A stretch of 64,000 nucleotides of DNA. Origin: Pseudomonas vancouverensis (GTDB lineage: Bacteria > Pseudomonadota > Gammaproteobacteria > Pseudomonadales > Pseudomonadaceae). A program made the translations under genes and the position numbers. The DNA is taken from positions 248,001-312,000 of the forward strand of contig NZ_RRZK01000002.1 of assembly GCF_004348895.1 (NCBI RefSeq), in the 5' to 3' direction. Below the pieces are notes generated by a model that made no database searches, had not been told where the DNA came from, and saw only the letters and a list, made by a program, of their open reading frames with translations. Shown one piece after another: positions 24,924 to 33,848 of the stretch (positions within the stretch are counted from its first letter, which is position 1; each line of letters begins with the position of its first letter).

Positions 24924-25937
24924 TTACAGGCTGGCGCCCACTTTAGAGGCCACCTCTCTCGGCACCCAGCCGTGCCACACCTGCGGTTGTTCGCGCAAAA
25001 ACGCTTCGGCTACTTCACGAGGCTTCTGCCGCTTTTCGCTCATTTGCGCCAAAGTCTGGTTCAACAGATCAATCGGCAAATCGACCTTTTCAAAGAAACT
25101 CACCAGGTCCGGGTACTGCGCTTTGAACGGCGCCGACACACCGATGGCCAGGCTGGCCGGCATCGAGCGCGTGCCTTTCGGGTTTGGGTTTGTGGCATCG
25201 GCCAGGGTCTTCCAGGCTTCGGCGTCGAATGGCGGCTCATCCAGTTTCACCAGTTTGAAACGCCCCAGCAGTGGCGTCGGCGACCAGTAGTAGAACAGCA
25301 CCGGCTTGCCCCGACGAATCGACGACGCCACTTCGGCGTCCAGCGCGGCACCTGAGCCGGTGCGGAAGTTGACGTAGCTGGCGGTCAGGTCATAGGCCTT
25401 GAGCTTCTGGCTGTTGACGATCTCCGAGGTCCAGCCGGTCGGGCTGTTGAGGAAGCGTCCACGGCTTGGGTCCTCGGGGTCGCGGAACACGTCCTTGTAC
25501 TTCGCCAGATCGGCCACCGATTTCAACTCAGGTGCCAAGGGCTTGATGCCGCGCTCGGGGTCGCCCTTGATCACGTACTCGGGCACCCACCAACCCTCGG
25601 TGGCCCCTTTGACCGTATCGCCCAGGCCAAACACCTTGCCTTCGGCGGCGGCCTTCACCCACGCCGGACTGCGCCCGGCCCACTCTTCGCCGATGACTTG
25701 AATGTCGTTCTTGGCCAGCGCTGCTTCAAGACTGACGGTACTGCCCGGCAAGGTATCGGTCGGGTAGCCATAACCTTTCTCGACGATCAACCGCAGAATC
25801 TCGGTGATCAGGCTACCGCTTTCCCAGGTAATGTCGCCAAAGTGAATGGGCGCGTTTTTTTCCGTGGCCCCGGCCTGATTGGCCAGAAGGCTGAGCGCCA
25901 GCAGCGAACTGCCGAGCAGGGTTTTGATCGATCTCAT
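24924..25937 (-). CDS. Glycine betaine/choline-type ABC transporter substrate-binding protein
   Basis: A 337-residue periplasmic protein with a signal peptide (MRSIKTLLGSSLLALSLLAN, cut after about AGA at residue 24) and an OpuAC domain. Family signs are IHFGDITWESGSLITEI, GYPTDTLPGSTVSLEAAL, GEEWAGR and YYWSPTPLL, the last containing ligand-cage aromatics. No permease or ATPase gene is next to it, as with orphan betaine-binding proteins in Pseudomonas that feed a shared core transporter. Its ATG overlaps the stop of the ECF sigma gene (ATGA), which is unusual for a transport protein. Confidence 0.88.
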   Translation of the reverse strand: MRSIKTLLGSSLLALSLLANQAGATEKNAPIHFGDITWESGSLITEILRLIVEKGYGYPTDTLPGSTVSLEAALAKNDIQVIGEEWAGRSPAWVKAAAEGKVFGLGDTVKGATEGWWVPEYVIKGDPERGIKPLAPELKSVADLAKYKDVFRDPEDPSRGRFLNSPTGWTSEIVNSQKLKAYDLTASYVNFRTGSGAALDAEVASSIRRGKPVLFYYWSPTPLLGRFKLVKLDEPPFDAEAWKTLADATNPNPKGTRSMPASLAIGVSAPFKAQYPDLVSFFEKVDLPIDLLNQTLAQMSEKRQKPREVAEAFLREQPQVWHGWVPREVASKVGASL

Positions 25938-26476
25938 GCGGACCTCGTCAGGGTTGGATTCCAGGAATGATTGGCGCTGTGCCGGGCGCACAGGGCTTGC
26001 GAGCGGGTCATGTAAACGCTGACCGAGCGCTGGGAAATGCCCAGCTCGGCGGCGATTTGCGGGTAAGTCAGGCCATCTATGCGTGACAGGAGAAAGGTCT
26101 TGCGGACCTTGCTCGGCAAACGCTCGAGGGAGCGATCAAGGCCATGCAGCGTCTGGTTGATCTGTGCCAGCTCTTCAGGCGAAGGCGTGGGCGCTTGATC
26201 AAGGTGCTGCAACTGGTCGAGGTGCCGGCGTTCAACGTTGCGTCGCCGCCACCCTTCGAAGACCAGGCGTCGGGCGATGGTGGTCAGCAATGCCCGCGGT
26301 TCGCGAATGGGCGTGAGGCTTGGCGATTCGAGCAGTTGCACGAAGGTTTCGGCGGCAATGTCTTCGACACCGGCACTGGCACCCAAATATTGGTGTAGGT
26401 GATTGCACAACCAGGGGTAATGGGCGCGAAACAAGGCGCCCACGTCGATGCGATGGGACAGGTCGGTGCCGGACAT
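25934..26476 (-). CDS. FecI-type ECF sigma factor
   Basis: A 180-residue sigma factor. Region 2 lies at about residues 14-82 (LFRAHYPWLCNHLHQYLGASAGVEDIAAETFVQLLES, then REPRALLTTIARRLVFEGWRRR). Region 4 lies at about 110-165 (LERLPSKVRKTFLLSRIDGLTYPQIAAELGISQRSVSVYM). These are iron-starvation (FecI) type features. Normally a FecR anti-sigma and a TonB receptor follow, but here the stop overlaps the ATG of a betaine-type binding protein and no FecR gene is present. The C-terminal tail after region 4 is about 18 residues longer than usual. No clear Fur box was found upstream. Confidence 0.9.
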   Translation of the reverse strand: MSGTDLSHRIDVGALFRAHYPWLCNHLHQYLGASAGVEDIAAETFVQLLESPSLTPIREPRALLTTIARRLVFEGWRRRNVERRHLDQLQHLDQAPTPSPEELAQINQTLHGLDRSLERLPSKVRKTFLLSRIDGLTYPQIAAELGISQRSVSVYMTRSQALCARHSANHSWNPTLTRSA

Positions 26477-26621
26477 AGAGGCTCCAGAGTTAGGGGTCGC
26501 TGAATGTCCGGTGGTCCGGTGAGGCGAATCCTAGCAAGGCGCCTTATTCTTTAATAATACTTAAAACTTATTTTTATATTCCTTTTCAGAGTTACAGATT
26601 TTCATCGACTGACAGGTCGTC

Positions 26622-26645
26622 TTCGCGAGCAAGCTCGCTCCCACA
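26622..26645. repeat. Single REP palindrome
   Basis: TTCGCGAGCAAGCTCGCTCC followed by CACA lies just 3' of the PhnD-like gene. Confidence 0.75.
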
Positions 26646-26666
26646 AAGACTGGTGCGTGCTCACCC

Positions 26667-27458
26667 TCAGCGCAATATTCCGAACCCCAACGCTTCAGCC
26701 TCTCGCTGGTAATCCAGAACGACCTCGTAGTCATCTTCTCCAGCGGGCAAAACCTCTGGTAGGCCAAGTATCTCGACCACATCCGGCAGCTCACGCAGTG
26801 CCTGGTTCATCACCCGCAACAGCTCTGCCGTTTGCTGATCACTGACCGTCGCTGCCGTGATAAACGGCAAGGTCGGGCTGAAGGCGCTGCGTGCCACCAC
26901 TCGCAGCCCTGCCACTTCCGCTTCGGCATGGCGCGCCAGATAAGCGAAGGTCACGCTGTCGATGGCAGCCAGGTCGGCACGCCCTTCGCGCAACCAGCGC
27001 AGGCTTTCACGGTGGGCGCCGCTGATGGCGACCTCGCGGAAGAAATGCCCGTCCTGCTGCAAGGCTGCCAGTCGATGGCGCAACAGGTTCATGCCACTGT
27101 TGGAATCTTCGCCATTGATCACGCCACGGCTGCCGCGAAAGTCCGCCAGGCTTCTTCGCGGATCGTCGATGCGCCCCAGGATCAGGCTGCAATGATTGCC
27201 GCCGCTGCTGTCCGGCAGTTCATAAAGAGGTCGGCCCAGCACACGAACCTTGCCGCGTAATGCGGTCATCAGCGGGTAGCCACAGGTTTGCGTGAGCAGC
27301 AATTCCGGAGACAGCCACAGCGCTGTCAGCGACAGACCCTGGGCATCTCGACGAGTCGCGCCCAGCAATTCGACGATGCGCGTCAGCCAGCGCTCATTGG
27401 CCTGCCGGATGGGCTCCGGGGCGACGTACATCAGCAACTCGGCAAAGTGTTGGGTCAT
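26667..27458 (-). CDS. PhnD/SsuA-like substrate-binding domain protein without signal peptide
   Basis: A 263-residue protein of the phosphate/phosphonate-binding (PhnD) superfamily. Signs are QTCGYPLMTALRGKVRVLG, the ligand loop INGEDSNSGMNLLR, ALREGRADLAAIDSVTFAYL-type wording near residue 165 (WLREGRADLAAIDSVTFAYL), and FSPTLPFITA. Unlike exported members it begins MTQHFAELLMYVAPEPIRQAN with no signal peptide, so it may act in the cytoplasm or be exported another way. No ABC permease or ATPase gene is adjacent. The frame's TTG one codon earlier is less likely than this ATG. Ligand unknown. Confidence 0.82.
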   Translation of the reverse strand: MTQHFAELLMYVAPEPIRQANERWLTRIVELLGATRRDAQGLSLTALWLSPELLLTQTCGYPLMTALRGKVRVLGRPLYELPDSSGGNHCSLILGRIDDPRRSLADFRGSRGVINGEDSNSGMNLLRHRLAALQQDGHFFREVAISGAHRESLRWLREGRADLAAIDSVTFAYLARHAEAEVAGLRVVARSAFSPTLPFITAATVSDQQTAELLRVMNQALRELPDVVEILGLPEVLPAGEDDYEVVLDYQREAEALGFGILR

Positions 27459-27485
27459 CAACCATTGTCCATGTCATTCAAAAAA

Positions 27486-28427
27486 TCAGTAAAACGGGTG
27501 CCGCGGACTATCGATGGCTTTCACCCCATATACCCGCCACAACTGCCCATACCCCTGCACCAGAAACCCGCCACTGCGTGCCACCCACTGCTCGCGACGA
27601 CTGCGATAGACGCGCGGCAGGTCGTACCAGGGCAGCCCCGGCAGATCGTGATGCACCAGGTGAAAGTTCAGGTTCAGGAACAGCCAGCGCCACGGCCAAC
27701 CAGCCTCGTTGAGCACGGTGCGCTGCTGTGGTGCTGCATGGGGTCGATGTTCATAGTAGGAGCGAACCATCGCAATCGACAGCGCCGGCACACTGATCAG
27801 CAACAGGTAGTGCCACACCGGCAGCGCGCTGAAATGCGCAATCCACAGCAGCATCACGACCGTCAACGAGCCGTGACTCGCCCACATCAGCCAGGCATGG
27901 CGATCACCGGCCAGCAGACGCTGCAGTTCTTCCCGGGCCAAGCCGAACAGGGCCAGCGGCGCGCCGACAGCAAAGCGACCGAACGTGGTCTTGTTCAGCC
28001 AGTGCAGGCTGCGCGCGAACATCGAACTGCCCTGCCATTGCTCGGCGCTCAGGTAACGGCTTTCCGGATCGCGACCAGGCAGCGTCAGGTCTTCATCGCG
28101 GTGATGCAGTAGATGACTGTCGCGATAAAGCGTGTAGGGATACCAGACAGCGAACGGCGCATAACCGAGGATTTTGTTGACCGCAGGCCAGCGTGTCGGA
28201 TGACCGTGCAGCAATTCATGCTGCACTGACAACCACAGCACCAGCAGTGGAATCAGCAACAGCGTACTAACCCACACCCCCAGCCAATGGCTGCCCAGCA
28301 GGATGCCGAACCATGCGGTATACACGCCGATCAGCAACAGCCAGGTCGGCCATTCGCTGCGAGCGGTGAAGCGGCGGCGCAGGCTTTCAATTTCTCGTTG
28401 GTGGGCACTGTCGAAGTAATGGGGCAT
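27486..28427 (-). CDS. Membrane fatty acid desaturase
   Basis: A 313-residue integral membrane di-iron desaturase. The three histidine clusters are HELLHGH (about residue 90), HLLHHRDED (about residue 122) and NFHLVHHDLPGLPW (about residue 268). Hydrophobic stretches between them would form four membrane helices. The ATG at 28427 (MPHYFDSAHQ) is preferred; the frame runs 28 codons further without support. It resembles the small pseudomonad desaturases of unknown acyl specificity rather than DesA or DesB. Confidence 0.88.
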   Translation of the reverse strand: MPHYFDSAHQREIESLRRRFTARSEWPTWLLLIGVYTAWFGILLGSHWLGVWVSTLLLIPLLVLWLSVQHELLHGHPTRWPAVNKILGYAPFAVWYPYTLYRDSHLLHHRDEDLTLPGRDPESRYLSAEQWQGSSMFARSLHWLNKTTFGRFAVGAPLALFGLAREELQRLLAGDRHAWLMWASHGSLTVVMLLWIAHFSALPVWHYLLLISVPALSIAMVRSYYEHRPHAAPQQRTVLNEAGWPWRWLFLNLNFHLVHHDLPGLPWYDLPRVYRSRREQWVARSGGFLVQGYGQLWRVYGVKAIDSPRHPFY

Positions 28428-28541
28428 GGCGTTGCTCGGATCGGGAACCAGTCCCTTTCTGTGCAACTGCCTGGGGAAATCTTGCAGATTTTTTACAGGT
28501 ACCGTTCCCACCTTGCGCGGGAACGGTACGTCAACGCTGGT

Positions 28542-28652
28542 TCAATGGCCGAACACGCCGACCTTCTTGGCCTTCTTGTCGGCACGCTTTTCAATGGCGG
28601 TCTTGGCCGGTTTCTTTTTCGCGGCTTTCTTTGAATCCATACCTTTGGACAT
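28542..28652 (-). CDS. Small lysine-rich conserved protein, 36 residues
   Basis: A short frame encodes MSKGMDSKKAAKKKPAKTAI and then EKRADKKAKKVGVFGH. About 14 of 36 residues are Lys, so it is strongly basic, unstructured or nucleic-acid/ribosome binding in character. A ribosome binding site (GGAG) precedes the ATG at a good distance. I recall similar tiny proteins annotated as hypothetical across Pseudomonas. Function unknown. It is divergent from the GNAT gene at 28755. Confidence 0.7.
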   Translation of the reverse strand: MSKGMDSKKAAKKKPAKTAIEKRADKKAKKVGVFGH

Positions 28653-28754
28653 GATGCGTACTCCACTCACAGGGGATGTGAGATCAGGTATACACCTATC
28701 CGTGCGCCGGCGTTCTTTTATAATCGCCGCTTTGCCCAGCGACAGCCCAAGACC

Positions 28755-29174
28755 ATGCCTGATACCCGATTCACTCGACTCGACGAGCAGCTGTGGCCGT
28801 TGATGAACAAGTTCTACCGTGCCCATCAGTCGTCGATGAAAGCGGTGCGCGATGCCCAGTTGTGGGTGGCGCGACGTGATGAGATCGTGGCGGCGCTGTG
28901 TTTGCGCCCGGTCGCTGGCGGGCATTGGCTGACGGGGTTGTTCGTCGCTCCGGCCTGTCGTGAGCAAGGGCTGGCAGGGGCGCTGATTGCGGCGGCAATA
29001 AAGGATTGCGAATTGCCGGTGTGGTTGTTCTGTCATCCGGATTTGCGCGGGTTTTATGAGGGTCGGGGGTTTACCTTCGACCCGGAGATGCCCTACGCGA
29101 TGGTTGAGCGCTTGAGCCGTTATGCGCGCAGCAAGCCGATGATTGCGATGGGGTGGGTGCCCACTCAAATCTGA
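28755..29174 (+). CDS. GNAT-family N-acetyltransferase, short form
   Basis: A 139-residue compact GNAT protein. The CoA-binding motif is WLTGLFVAPACREQGLAGAL (about residues 62-81, REQGLAG loop) and the late motif is LFCHPDLRGFYEGRGF. It begins MPDTRFTRLDEQLWPLMNKFYRAHQSSM. The substrate cannot be predicted. It converges with def. Confidence 0.83.
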   Translation: MPDTRFTRLDEQLWPLMNKFYRAHQSSMKAVRDAQLWVARRDEIVAALCLRPVAGGHWLTGLFVAPACREQGLAGALIAAAIKDCELPVWLFCHPDLRGFYEGRGFTFDPEMPYAMVERLSRYARSKPMIAMGWVPTQI

Positions 29175-29205
29175 TGCGGATTTTTTGTAGAGGTTGGTTA
29201 TGGCT

Positions 29206-29745
29206 TCAGTCGTCGGCGTTCGGGTCGAGATCGGGGAACATCACTTCGGTGAAGCCGAACTTGCTGAAATCGGTGATGCGCGACGGGTACAGGCGGCCAA
29301 TCAGGTGATCGCATTCGTGCTGCACCACCCGCGCATGGAAACCTGAGGCGACGCGCACGATCGGCTGGCCCTTGGGATCGACGCCTTCGTAGCGAATGTG
29401 CTGGTAACGCTGTACCGCACCGCGCAGGCCGGGTACCGACAGGCAACCTTCGTAGCCCTCCTCCAGGGTCGGACTCAGCGGCGTGATCAACGGGTTGATC
29501 AGGATGGTCTGCGGCACGGCTTCGGCATCCGGATAGCGCTCGCTGTGCTCGAAGCCGAAGATCACCAGTTGCAGATCGACACCGATCTGCGGCGCCGCCA
29601 GACCAACACCGCCGACGCTTTCCATAGTCTGGAACATGTCGTCGATCAGTTGCCACAACTCCGGGCTGTCGAACATCTCGGTCGGGACCGGCGGGGCAAT
29701 ACGCAGCAGGCGTTCATCGCCCATTTTCAGAATGTCACGAATCAT
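29206..29745 (-). CDS. def: Peptide deformylase
   Basis: A 179-residue metal enzyme that removes the formyl group from nascent proteins. The three signature motifs are intact: [10 protein letters not shown] (residues 47-56), EGCLSVPG (with the metal-binding Cys) and QHECDHLIG (the HExxH metal site). The extended C-terminus and divergence from the usual fmt-linked Def suggest it is the second, stand-alone copy often found in Pseudomonas. That cannot be confirmed from this window. Its ATG overlaps the stop of the BrkB-family gene by four bases (ATGA). Confidence 0.95.
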   Translation of the reverse strand: MIRDILKMGDERLLRIAPPVPTEMFDSPELWQLIDDMFQTMESVGGVGLAAPQIGVDLQLVIFGFEHSERYPDAEAVPQTILINPLITPLSPTLEEGYEGCLSVPGLRGAVQRYQHIRYEGVDPKGQPIVRVASGFHARVVQHECDHLIGRLYPSRITDFSKFGFTEVMFPDLDPNADD

Positions 29746-30704
29746 GATCCGGCTTCGTCAGAGGTCGGCTTGAGCGAGTGATCGCGCCCGATGCCCGACA
29801 CGTGGTGTTTTTCGTCCTGGCCAGGGCCATGCTCACCAGGGACTTTTTCCCCGGGGTCCTTGCCTTCGTTGGACATGTGTTCGATCACCGCATTCATCTC
29901 CGCGCCGAGCAGCAGCACGGCAGCGGAAATGTAGAAGTACAGCAACAGCACGATGATCGCGCCGATACTGCCATACATGGCGTTGTAGTTGGCGAACTCC
30001 TTGACGTACAGACCAAAGCCCAGCGAGGCAATGATCCACACCACCACCGCCAGCACGCTGCCTGGGGTGATGAAGCGAAACTCCTGTTTGACGTCAGGCA
30101 TCACGTAATAGATCAGAGCCACCGCAACCATCAACAGAATCACGATCACCGGCCAGCGCGCGATGGTCCAGACCGTGACGATGAAGTCCTCGAGGCCGAC
30201 CTGCGAGGCAATCCAGCTCATCACTTGCGGCCCGAGCACCATCAGCGCGGCCGCGATCAAGAGCATGCCGGCGATGCCGACGGTGTAGAAAATCGACAGC
30301 GGAAAACGCTTCCACACCGGCCGGCCTTCAGCCACGTCATAGGCGGCGTTCATTGCGCTCATCATCAGCCGTACACCGGCAGACGCGGTGTACAGCGCGA
30401 TCACGATACCCACGGACAACAAGCCACCCTTGGACTGCTGCAACTGATCGATCACCGGGTTGACCTGCTCCAGCGCCTGGGGTGGCAACACCAGTTCCGA
30501 TTGCAGGCGCAGCCAGCTGAAAAAGTCCGGCAAGTGCAAAAAGCCGATCAGGGCAATCAGGAACAGGATGAACGGAAACAGCGAAAACAGCATTTGATAG
30601 GCCAGCGCCGAGGCATAGGTCGACATCTCGTCTTCGATGAACTCGGTGACCGTGCGCAACATCACACGGTGCAGGGGCAAGCCTTTCATGTCCGGGAAAA
30701 TCAT
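29742..30704 (-). CDS. YihY/BrkB-family inner membrane protein
   Basis: A 320-residue protein with six predicted membrane helices between residues about 25 and 275 and a hydrophilic C-terminal tail rich in Gly, Glu, Lys and His. Family motifs are [45 protein letters not shown] and [34 protein letters not shown]. Function is uncertain: once called RNase BN, now a putative permease or envelope factor. The ATG at 30704 has GGAG five to six bases upstream; another ATG four codons before overlaps that site and is less likely. Confidence 0.9.
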   Translation of the reverse strand: MIFPDMKGLPLHRVMLRTVTEFIEDEMSTYASALAYQMLFSLFPFILFLIALIGFLHLPDFFSWLRLQSELVLPPQALEQVNPVIDQLQQSKGGLLSVGIVIALYTASAGVRLMMSAMNAAYDVAEGRPVWKRFPLSIFYTVGIAGMLLIAAALMVLGPQVMSWIASQVGLEDFIVTVWTIARWPVIVILLMVAVALIYYVMPDVKQEFRFITPGSVLAVVVWIIASLGFGLYVKEFANYNAMYGSIGAIIVLLLYFYISAAVLLLGAEMNAVIEHMSNEGKDPGEKVPGEHGPGQDEKHHVSGIGRDHSLKPTSDEAGS

Positions 30705-30831
30705 TAGCGTCTCCATTCGCCGCAGTGAACAGTGGGTTGAAGTCGTGGCGACTCAGGGGCGGTGTGCTTTCATCACGGTAGCCCAGTTGGCGACTTTGAA
30801 ACAAATTCCGGGCTCAAGTTCAGGCTGACAC

Positions 30832-30858
30832 AAAAACGGCCATCCGTGGATGGCCGTT
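30832..30858 (-). terminator. Terminator of csbD
   Basis: On the minus strand AACGGCCATCCACGGATGGCCG is followed by TTTTTG, 24 bases after the csbD stop. Confidence 0.8.
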
Positions 30859-30881
30859 CCTGACGCGTATCAACGACCGGA

Positions 30882-31073
30882 TCAGGCCTTGTCGATGCCT
30901 TTCTTCAACGCATCCTTGGCTTTGCCCACCGCTTGCTGGGCTTCGCCTTTCTTTTCCTGCATCACGCCTTCGGCGCGCATCTTGTCGTTGCCGGTGGCCT
31001 TGCCGACGCCTTGCTTGACGTTACCGGCGGCTTCGTTGGCCATGCCTTTTACTTTATCGCCTGTGCTGCTCAT
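30882..31073 (-). CDS. CsbD-family general stress protein
   Basis: A 63-residue hydrophilic protein with the CsbD pattern GDKVKGMANEAAGNVKQGVGKATGNDKMRAEGVMQEKKGEAQQAVGKAKD in two similar halves around a Gly-Asn turn. It is rich in Lys, Ala and Gly and predicted helical or disordered. CsbD-like proteins are induced by general stress and their mechanism is unknown. Monocistronic, with its own terminator. Confidence 0.93.
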   Translation of the reverse strand: MSSTGDKVKGMANEAAGNVKQGVGKATGNDKMRAEGVMQEKKGEAQQAVGKAKDALKKGIDKA

Positions 31074-31273
31074 GGTGATTCTCCTGCTTGCATGTCGATG
31101 GAGGAAAATTCGTTACACAAGGTTGACCGAGGGCGTTTGCAGGGAGTTTCATTTATTTTCACCACGGCATTTCATCGTTCAGTGCAGGTTGGGCTTTATG
31201 TTTGCCGGCCAACCCCCGAGAATGCGCCACACATTCAGGCCAAGCACTGAAGATCCAACCCCGTAGGAATGTT

Positions 31274-31651
31274 ATGAAACTCGATAAAAAGCAGGCCATT
31301 GCCCGTAGAAACCAGGAACTGGGCGGTGCGGTGCTCGGCGTCAACAACTGCCACTTCGCCGAACTGAACCGCAACCGCAACATCTGGTGGTTCGACCTGC
31401 CGGTGACGCGCCTGGCCATCGGTCAGTACGAGTGGATTCACCTGCTGATGCACACCCCGGCCACCGACGAACTGCTGCACCTGAAAGTGCCAACGGTGTT
31501 CCTGCGCGAGAAGCTCGAAGGCCTGGTGGTGCGTAACGAAGGCAAGCGTAAGGCGGCCTTGAGCCTGGAGCTGAGTGCGGACAAGGATTCCTTCCTGCAG
31601 GACATGCGCCCGGCGGGGACCAATGTGAATTTCGCGCCGTTCCGGCAGTAA
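31274..31651 (+). CDS. Conserved hypothetical protein, 125 residues
   Basis: I do not recognise a named family. The protein starts MKLDKKQAIARRNQELGGAV at an ATG preceded by TAGGAA; an open frame upstream is not supported. It has a central NRNRNIWWFDLPVTRLAIGQYEWIHLLMH stretch, a mixed beta/alpha look and no membrane segment or signal peptide. It ends in an acidic/hydrophobic region. It lies alone between csbD and a long palindromic repeat. Confidence 0.75.
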   Translation: MKLDKKQAIARRNQELGGAVLGVNNCHFAELNRNRNIWWFDLPVTRLAIGQYEWIHLLMHTPATDELLHLKVPTVFLREKLEGLVVRNEGKRKAALSLELSADKDSFLQDMRPAGTNVNFAPFRQ

Positions 31652-31661
31652 GATTGCGGGA

Positions 31662-31820
31662 GGCCCCTCTCCCCTCACCCTAGCCCTCTCCCGGAGGGAG
31701 AGGGAACTGACCGAGGCGCGTGGGCAAGTTACGCCGACCTGAAATTTCGAGTCGAACTCAGGTTTTGAAGTACACGCGAAAGGCCCCCTCTCCCTCGGGA
31801 GAGGGCTGGGGTGAGGGGCA
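31662..31820. repeat. Long inverted-repeat element (CCCTCTCCC type), copy 1
   Basis: The left end reads CCCTCACCCTAGCCCTCTCC, then CGGAGGGAGAGGG. The right end is its rough inverse, CCCTCTCCCTCGGGAGAGGG then CTGGGGTGAGGGG. The inner part has CGACCTGAA and CGAGTCGA, which recur in the second copy at 44446. Confidence 0.8.
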
Positions 31821-31854
31821 GGTTCACCGCTTAATTTAAGCCTTGCTCTGTACC

Positions 31855-31888
31855 AACAAAAAGCCCCGCATCTGCGGGGCTTTTTGTT
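31855..31888 (-). terminator. Terminator of fadD1
   Basis: AACAAAAAGCCCCGCA-TC-TGCGGGGCTTTTTGTT is a symmetrical hairpin ending at the fadD1 stop. Confidence 0.9.
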
Positions 31889-33586
31889 TTACGCGGCGCT
31901 CTTGGCCTTGATCTTCTTCAGCTCTTCGTCACGCAACTCGCGGCGCAGGATCTTGCCGACGTTGGTGGTCGGCAACGCATCGCGGAACTCCACCGAGCGC
32001 GGCACCTTGTAGCCGGTGACGTTGGCACGCATGTGCTCCATCACCGCTTCCTTGGTCAGGGTCACGCCCGGTCTGGCGACGATGAAAATCTTGATCGCCT
32101 CGCCGGATTTCTCGTCCGGAATACCAATGGCCGCGCATTGCAGCACGCCCGGCAGCGTAGCCAGCACGTCTTCGAGTTCATTGGGGTACACGTTAAAACC
32201 GGAGACCAGGATCATGTCTTTCTTGCGATCGACAATACGCATGTAGCCATCAGGCTGGATCAACGCGATGTCACCGGTCTTCAACCAGCCTTCGCTGTCG
32301 AGGATTTCATCGGTGGCTTCCTGGCGCTGCCAGTAGCCCTTCATGACTTGCGGGCCCTTCACGCACAGCTCGCCGATTTCGCCCATCGGCTGTTCGACGC
32401 CGGCATCATTGACGACTTTGCAGAGGGTCGAAGGCACCGGAATGCCGATTGTGCCGACCTGGATGTTCTGGATCGGGTTTACCGTCGCTACCGGGCTGGT
32501 TTCGGTCATGCCGTAGCCTTCGCAGATGGCGCAACCGGTCACTGTTTTCCAGCGTTCGGCAGCGGCCAGTTGCAAGGCCATGCCGCCGGACAAGGTGACT
32601 TTCAACGCCGAGAAATCCAGCTTGCGGAAACCTTCGTTGTTGCACAGCGCCACGAACAGCGTGTTCAGGCCGACGAAACCGCTGAACTTCCACTTGGACA
32701 ATTCCTTGACCATCGCCGGCAGGTCGCGCGGGTTGCTGATCAGGATGTTGTGGTTGCCGATCAGCATCATCGCCATGCAATGAAAGGTGAACGCATAGAT
32801 GTGGTACAGCGGCAACGGCGTGATCAGGATCTCGCAGCCCTCGTTGAGGTTGGAGCCCATCAGCGCCTTGCACTGCAGCATGTTGGCGACCAGGTTGCGG
32901 TGGGTGAGCATCGCCCCCTTGGCCACGCCCGTGGTGCCGCCGGTGTATTGCAACACTGCGACATCACCGCTGTTCGGGTTGGCTTCGGCGACTGGCTGGC
33001 CCAGGCCCTTGCTCAGTACGTCATTGAACTTGACGGCCTTGGGCAGGTGATAGGCCGGCACCATCTTCTTCACGTACTTGATGACGCTGTTGATCAGCAG
33101 GCGCTTGAGCGGCGGCAACAGGTCGGCCACTTCGGTGACGATCACGTGCTTGACGGAGGTCTTCGGCACAACGGTTTCCGCCAGGTGCGCCATGTTGGCC
33201 AGGCACACCAGGGCTTTGGCACCGGAGTCGTTGAACTGGTGTTCCATTTCCCGCGCGGTGTACAGCGGGTTGGTGTTGACCACGATCAACCCGGCGCGGA
33301 TCGCACCGAACACGGCTACCGGGTACTGCAACACGTTGGGCAGTTGCACGGCGATTCGATCACCGGGCTGCAAATCGGTATGCTGTTGCAGATAAGCGGC
33401 AAAGGCACCGGACAATTCGTACAGTTCACCGTAGGTGATTGTCTTGCCCAGGTTGCTGAATGCCGGCTTGTTGGCGAAGCGTTGGCAGGACTGCTTCAGC
33501 ACTGCCTGAATATTCGGGTACTCGTCTGGATTGATGTCGGCAGCAATCCCAGCTGGGTACTTATCCTTCCAAAAGTCTTCGATCAT
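31889..33586 (-). CDS. fadD1: Long-chain fatty acid-CoA ligase, FadD1-like
   Basis: A 565-residue acyl-CoA synthetase that activates fatty acids with ATP and CoA at the inner face of the membrane for beta-oxidation. The AMP-binding P-loop is LQYTGGTTGVAKGAML (about residues 212-227). The other motifs are EGYGMTETSPVA, GWLKTGDIALIQPDGYMRIVDRKKDMILVSGFNVYP, and the C-terminal catalytic Lys region NVGKILRRELRDE. It is the downstream member of a tandem pair about 60-65% alike by eye. Named by position relative to the lipase and phaJ1, as in P. aeruginosa PA3299. Confidence 0.92.
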   Translation of the reverse strand: MIEDFWKDKYPAGIAADINPDEYPNIQAVLKQSCQRFANKPAFSNLGKTITYGELYELSGAFAAYLQQHTDLQPGDRIAVQLPNVLQYPVAVFGAIRAGLIVVNTNPLYTAREMEHQFNDSGAKALVCLANMAHLAETVVPKTSVKHVIVTEVADLLPPLKRLLINSVIKYVKKMVPAYHLPKAVKFNDVLSKGLGQPVAEANPNSGDVAVLQYTGGTTGVAKGAMLTHRNLVANMLQCKALMGSNLNEGCEILITPLPLYHIYAFTFHCMAMMLIGNHNILISNPRDLPAMVKELSKWKFSGFVGLNTLFVALCNNEGFRKLDFSALKVTLSGGMALQLAAAERWKTVTGCAICEGYGMTETSPVATVNPIQNIQVGTIGIPVPSTLCKVVNDAGVEQPMGEIGELCVKGPQVMKGYWQRQEATDEILDSEGWLKTGDIALIQPDGYMRIVDRKKDMILVSGFNVYPNELEDVLATLPGVLQCAAIGIPDEKSGEAIKIFIVARPGVTLTKEAVMEHMRANVTGYKVPRSVEFRDALPTTNVGKILRRELRDEELKKIKAKSAA

Positions 33587-33848
33587 GGAAGCCCACTCCT
33601 CAGCAACGCGAATTCAGCACCGCATTTGATGCGATTATTATTGGTGTTTGTTTAAAGGTGAATCCGGCTTTTACAGCAGGCCCGGAAGTCACAAAGCGCG
33701 CCGAGAGTAGCAGCTTTGCCAAGGGTCGACTAGAGCCAAAAGCGGCCTCTACGGTCACATTTGTGACTCAAGACCACGAAACGGTCATTTTAGAGCAAAA
33801 AACCTATATGTCGCTGAAAGCCCCGTATTCCGGGGCCTTCAAAAAAAA
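33587..33848. other. Spacer between the two fadD genes
   Basis: No gene is seen here. It holds the fadD1 leader and a GC hairpin (GAAAGCCCCG-TATTC-CGGGGCCTTC at 33815-33840) that could end fadD2 transcripts on the minus strand. Its T-tail is short. The separation suggests that fadD1 may have its own promoter. Confidence 0.5.

Noticed and set aside
26540..26580. AT-rich stretch upstream of the sigma/betaine pair as a Fur box
   Set aside because: TTAATAATACTTAAAACTT lacks the GATAAT-type inverted halves. It may be a promoter UP-like region, but the iron link is unsupported.
32033..33655. A 540-residue plus-strand frame opposite fadD1
   Set aside because: The opposite strand holds all acyl-CoA ligase motifs; this frame is rich in His, Gln and Asp with no fold pattern.
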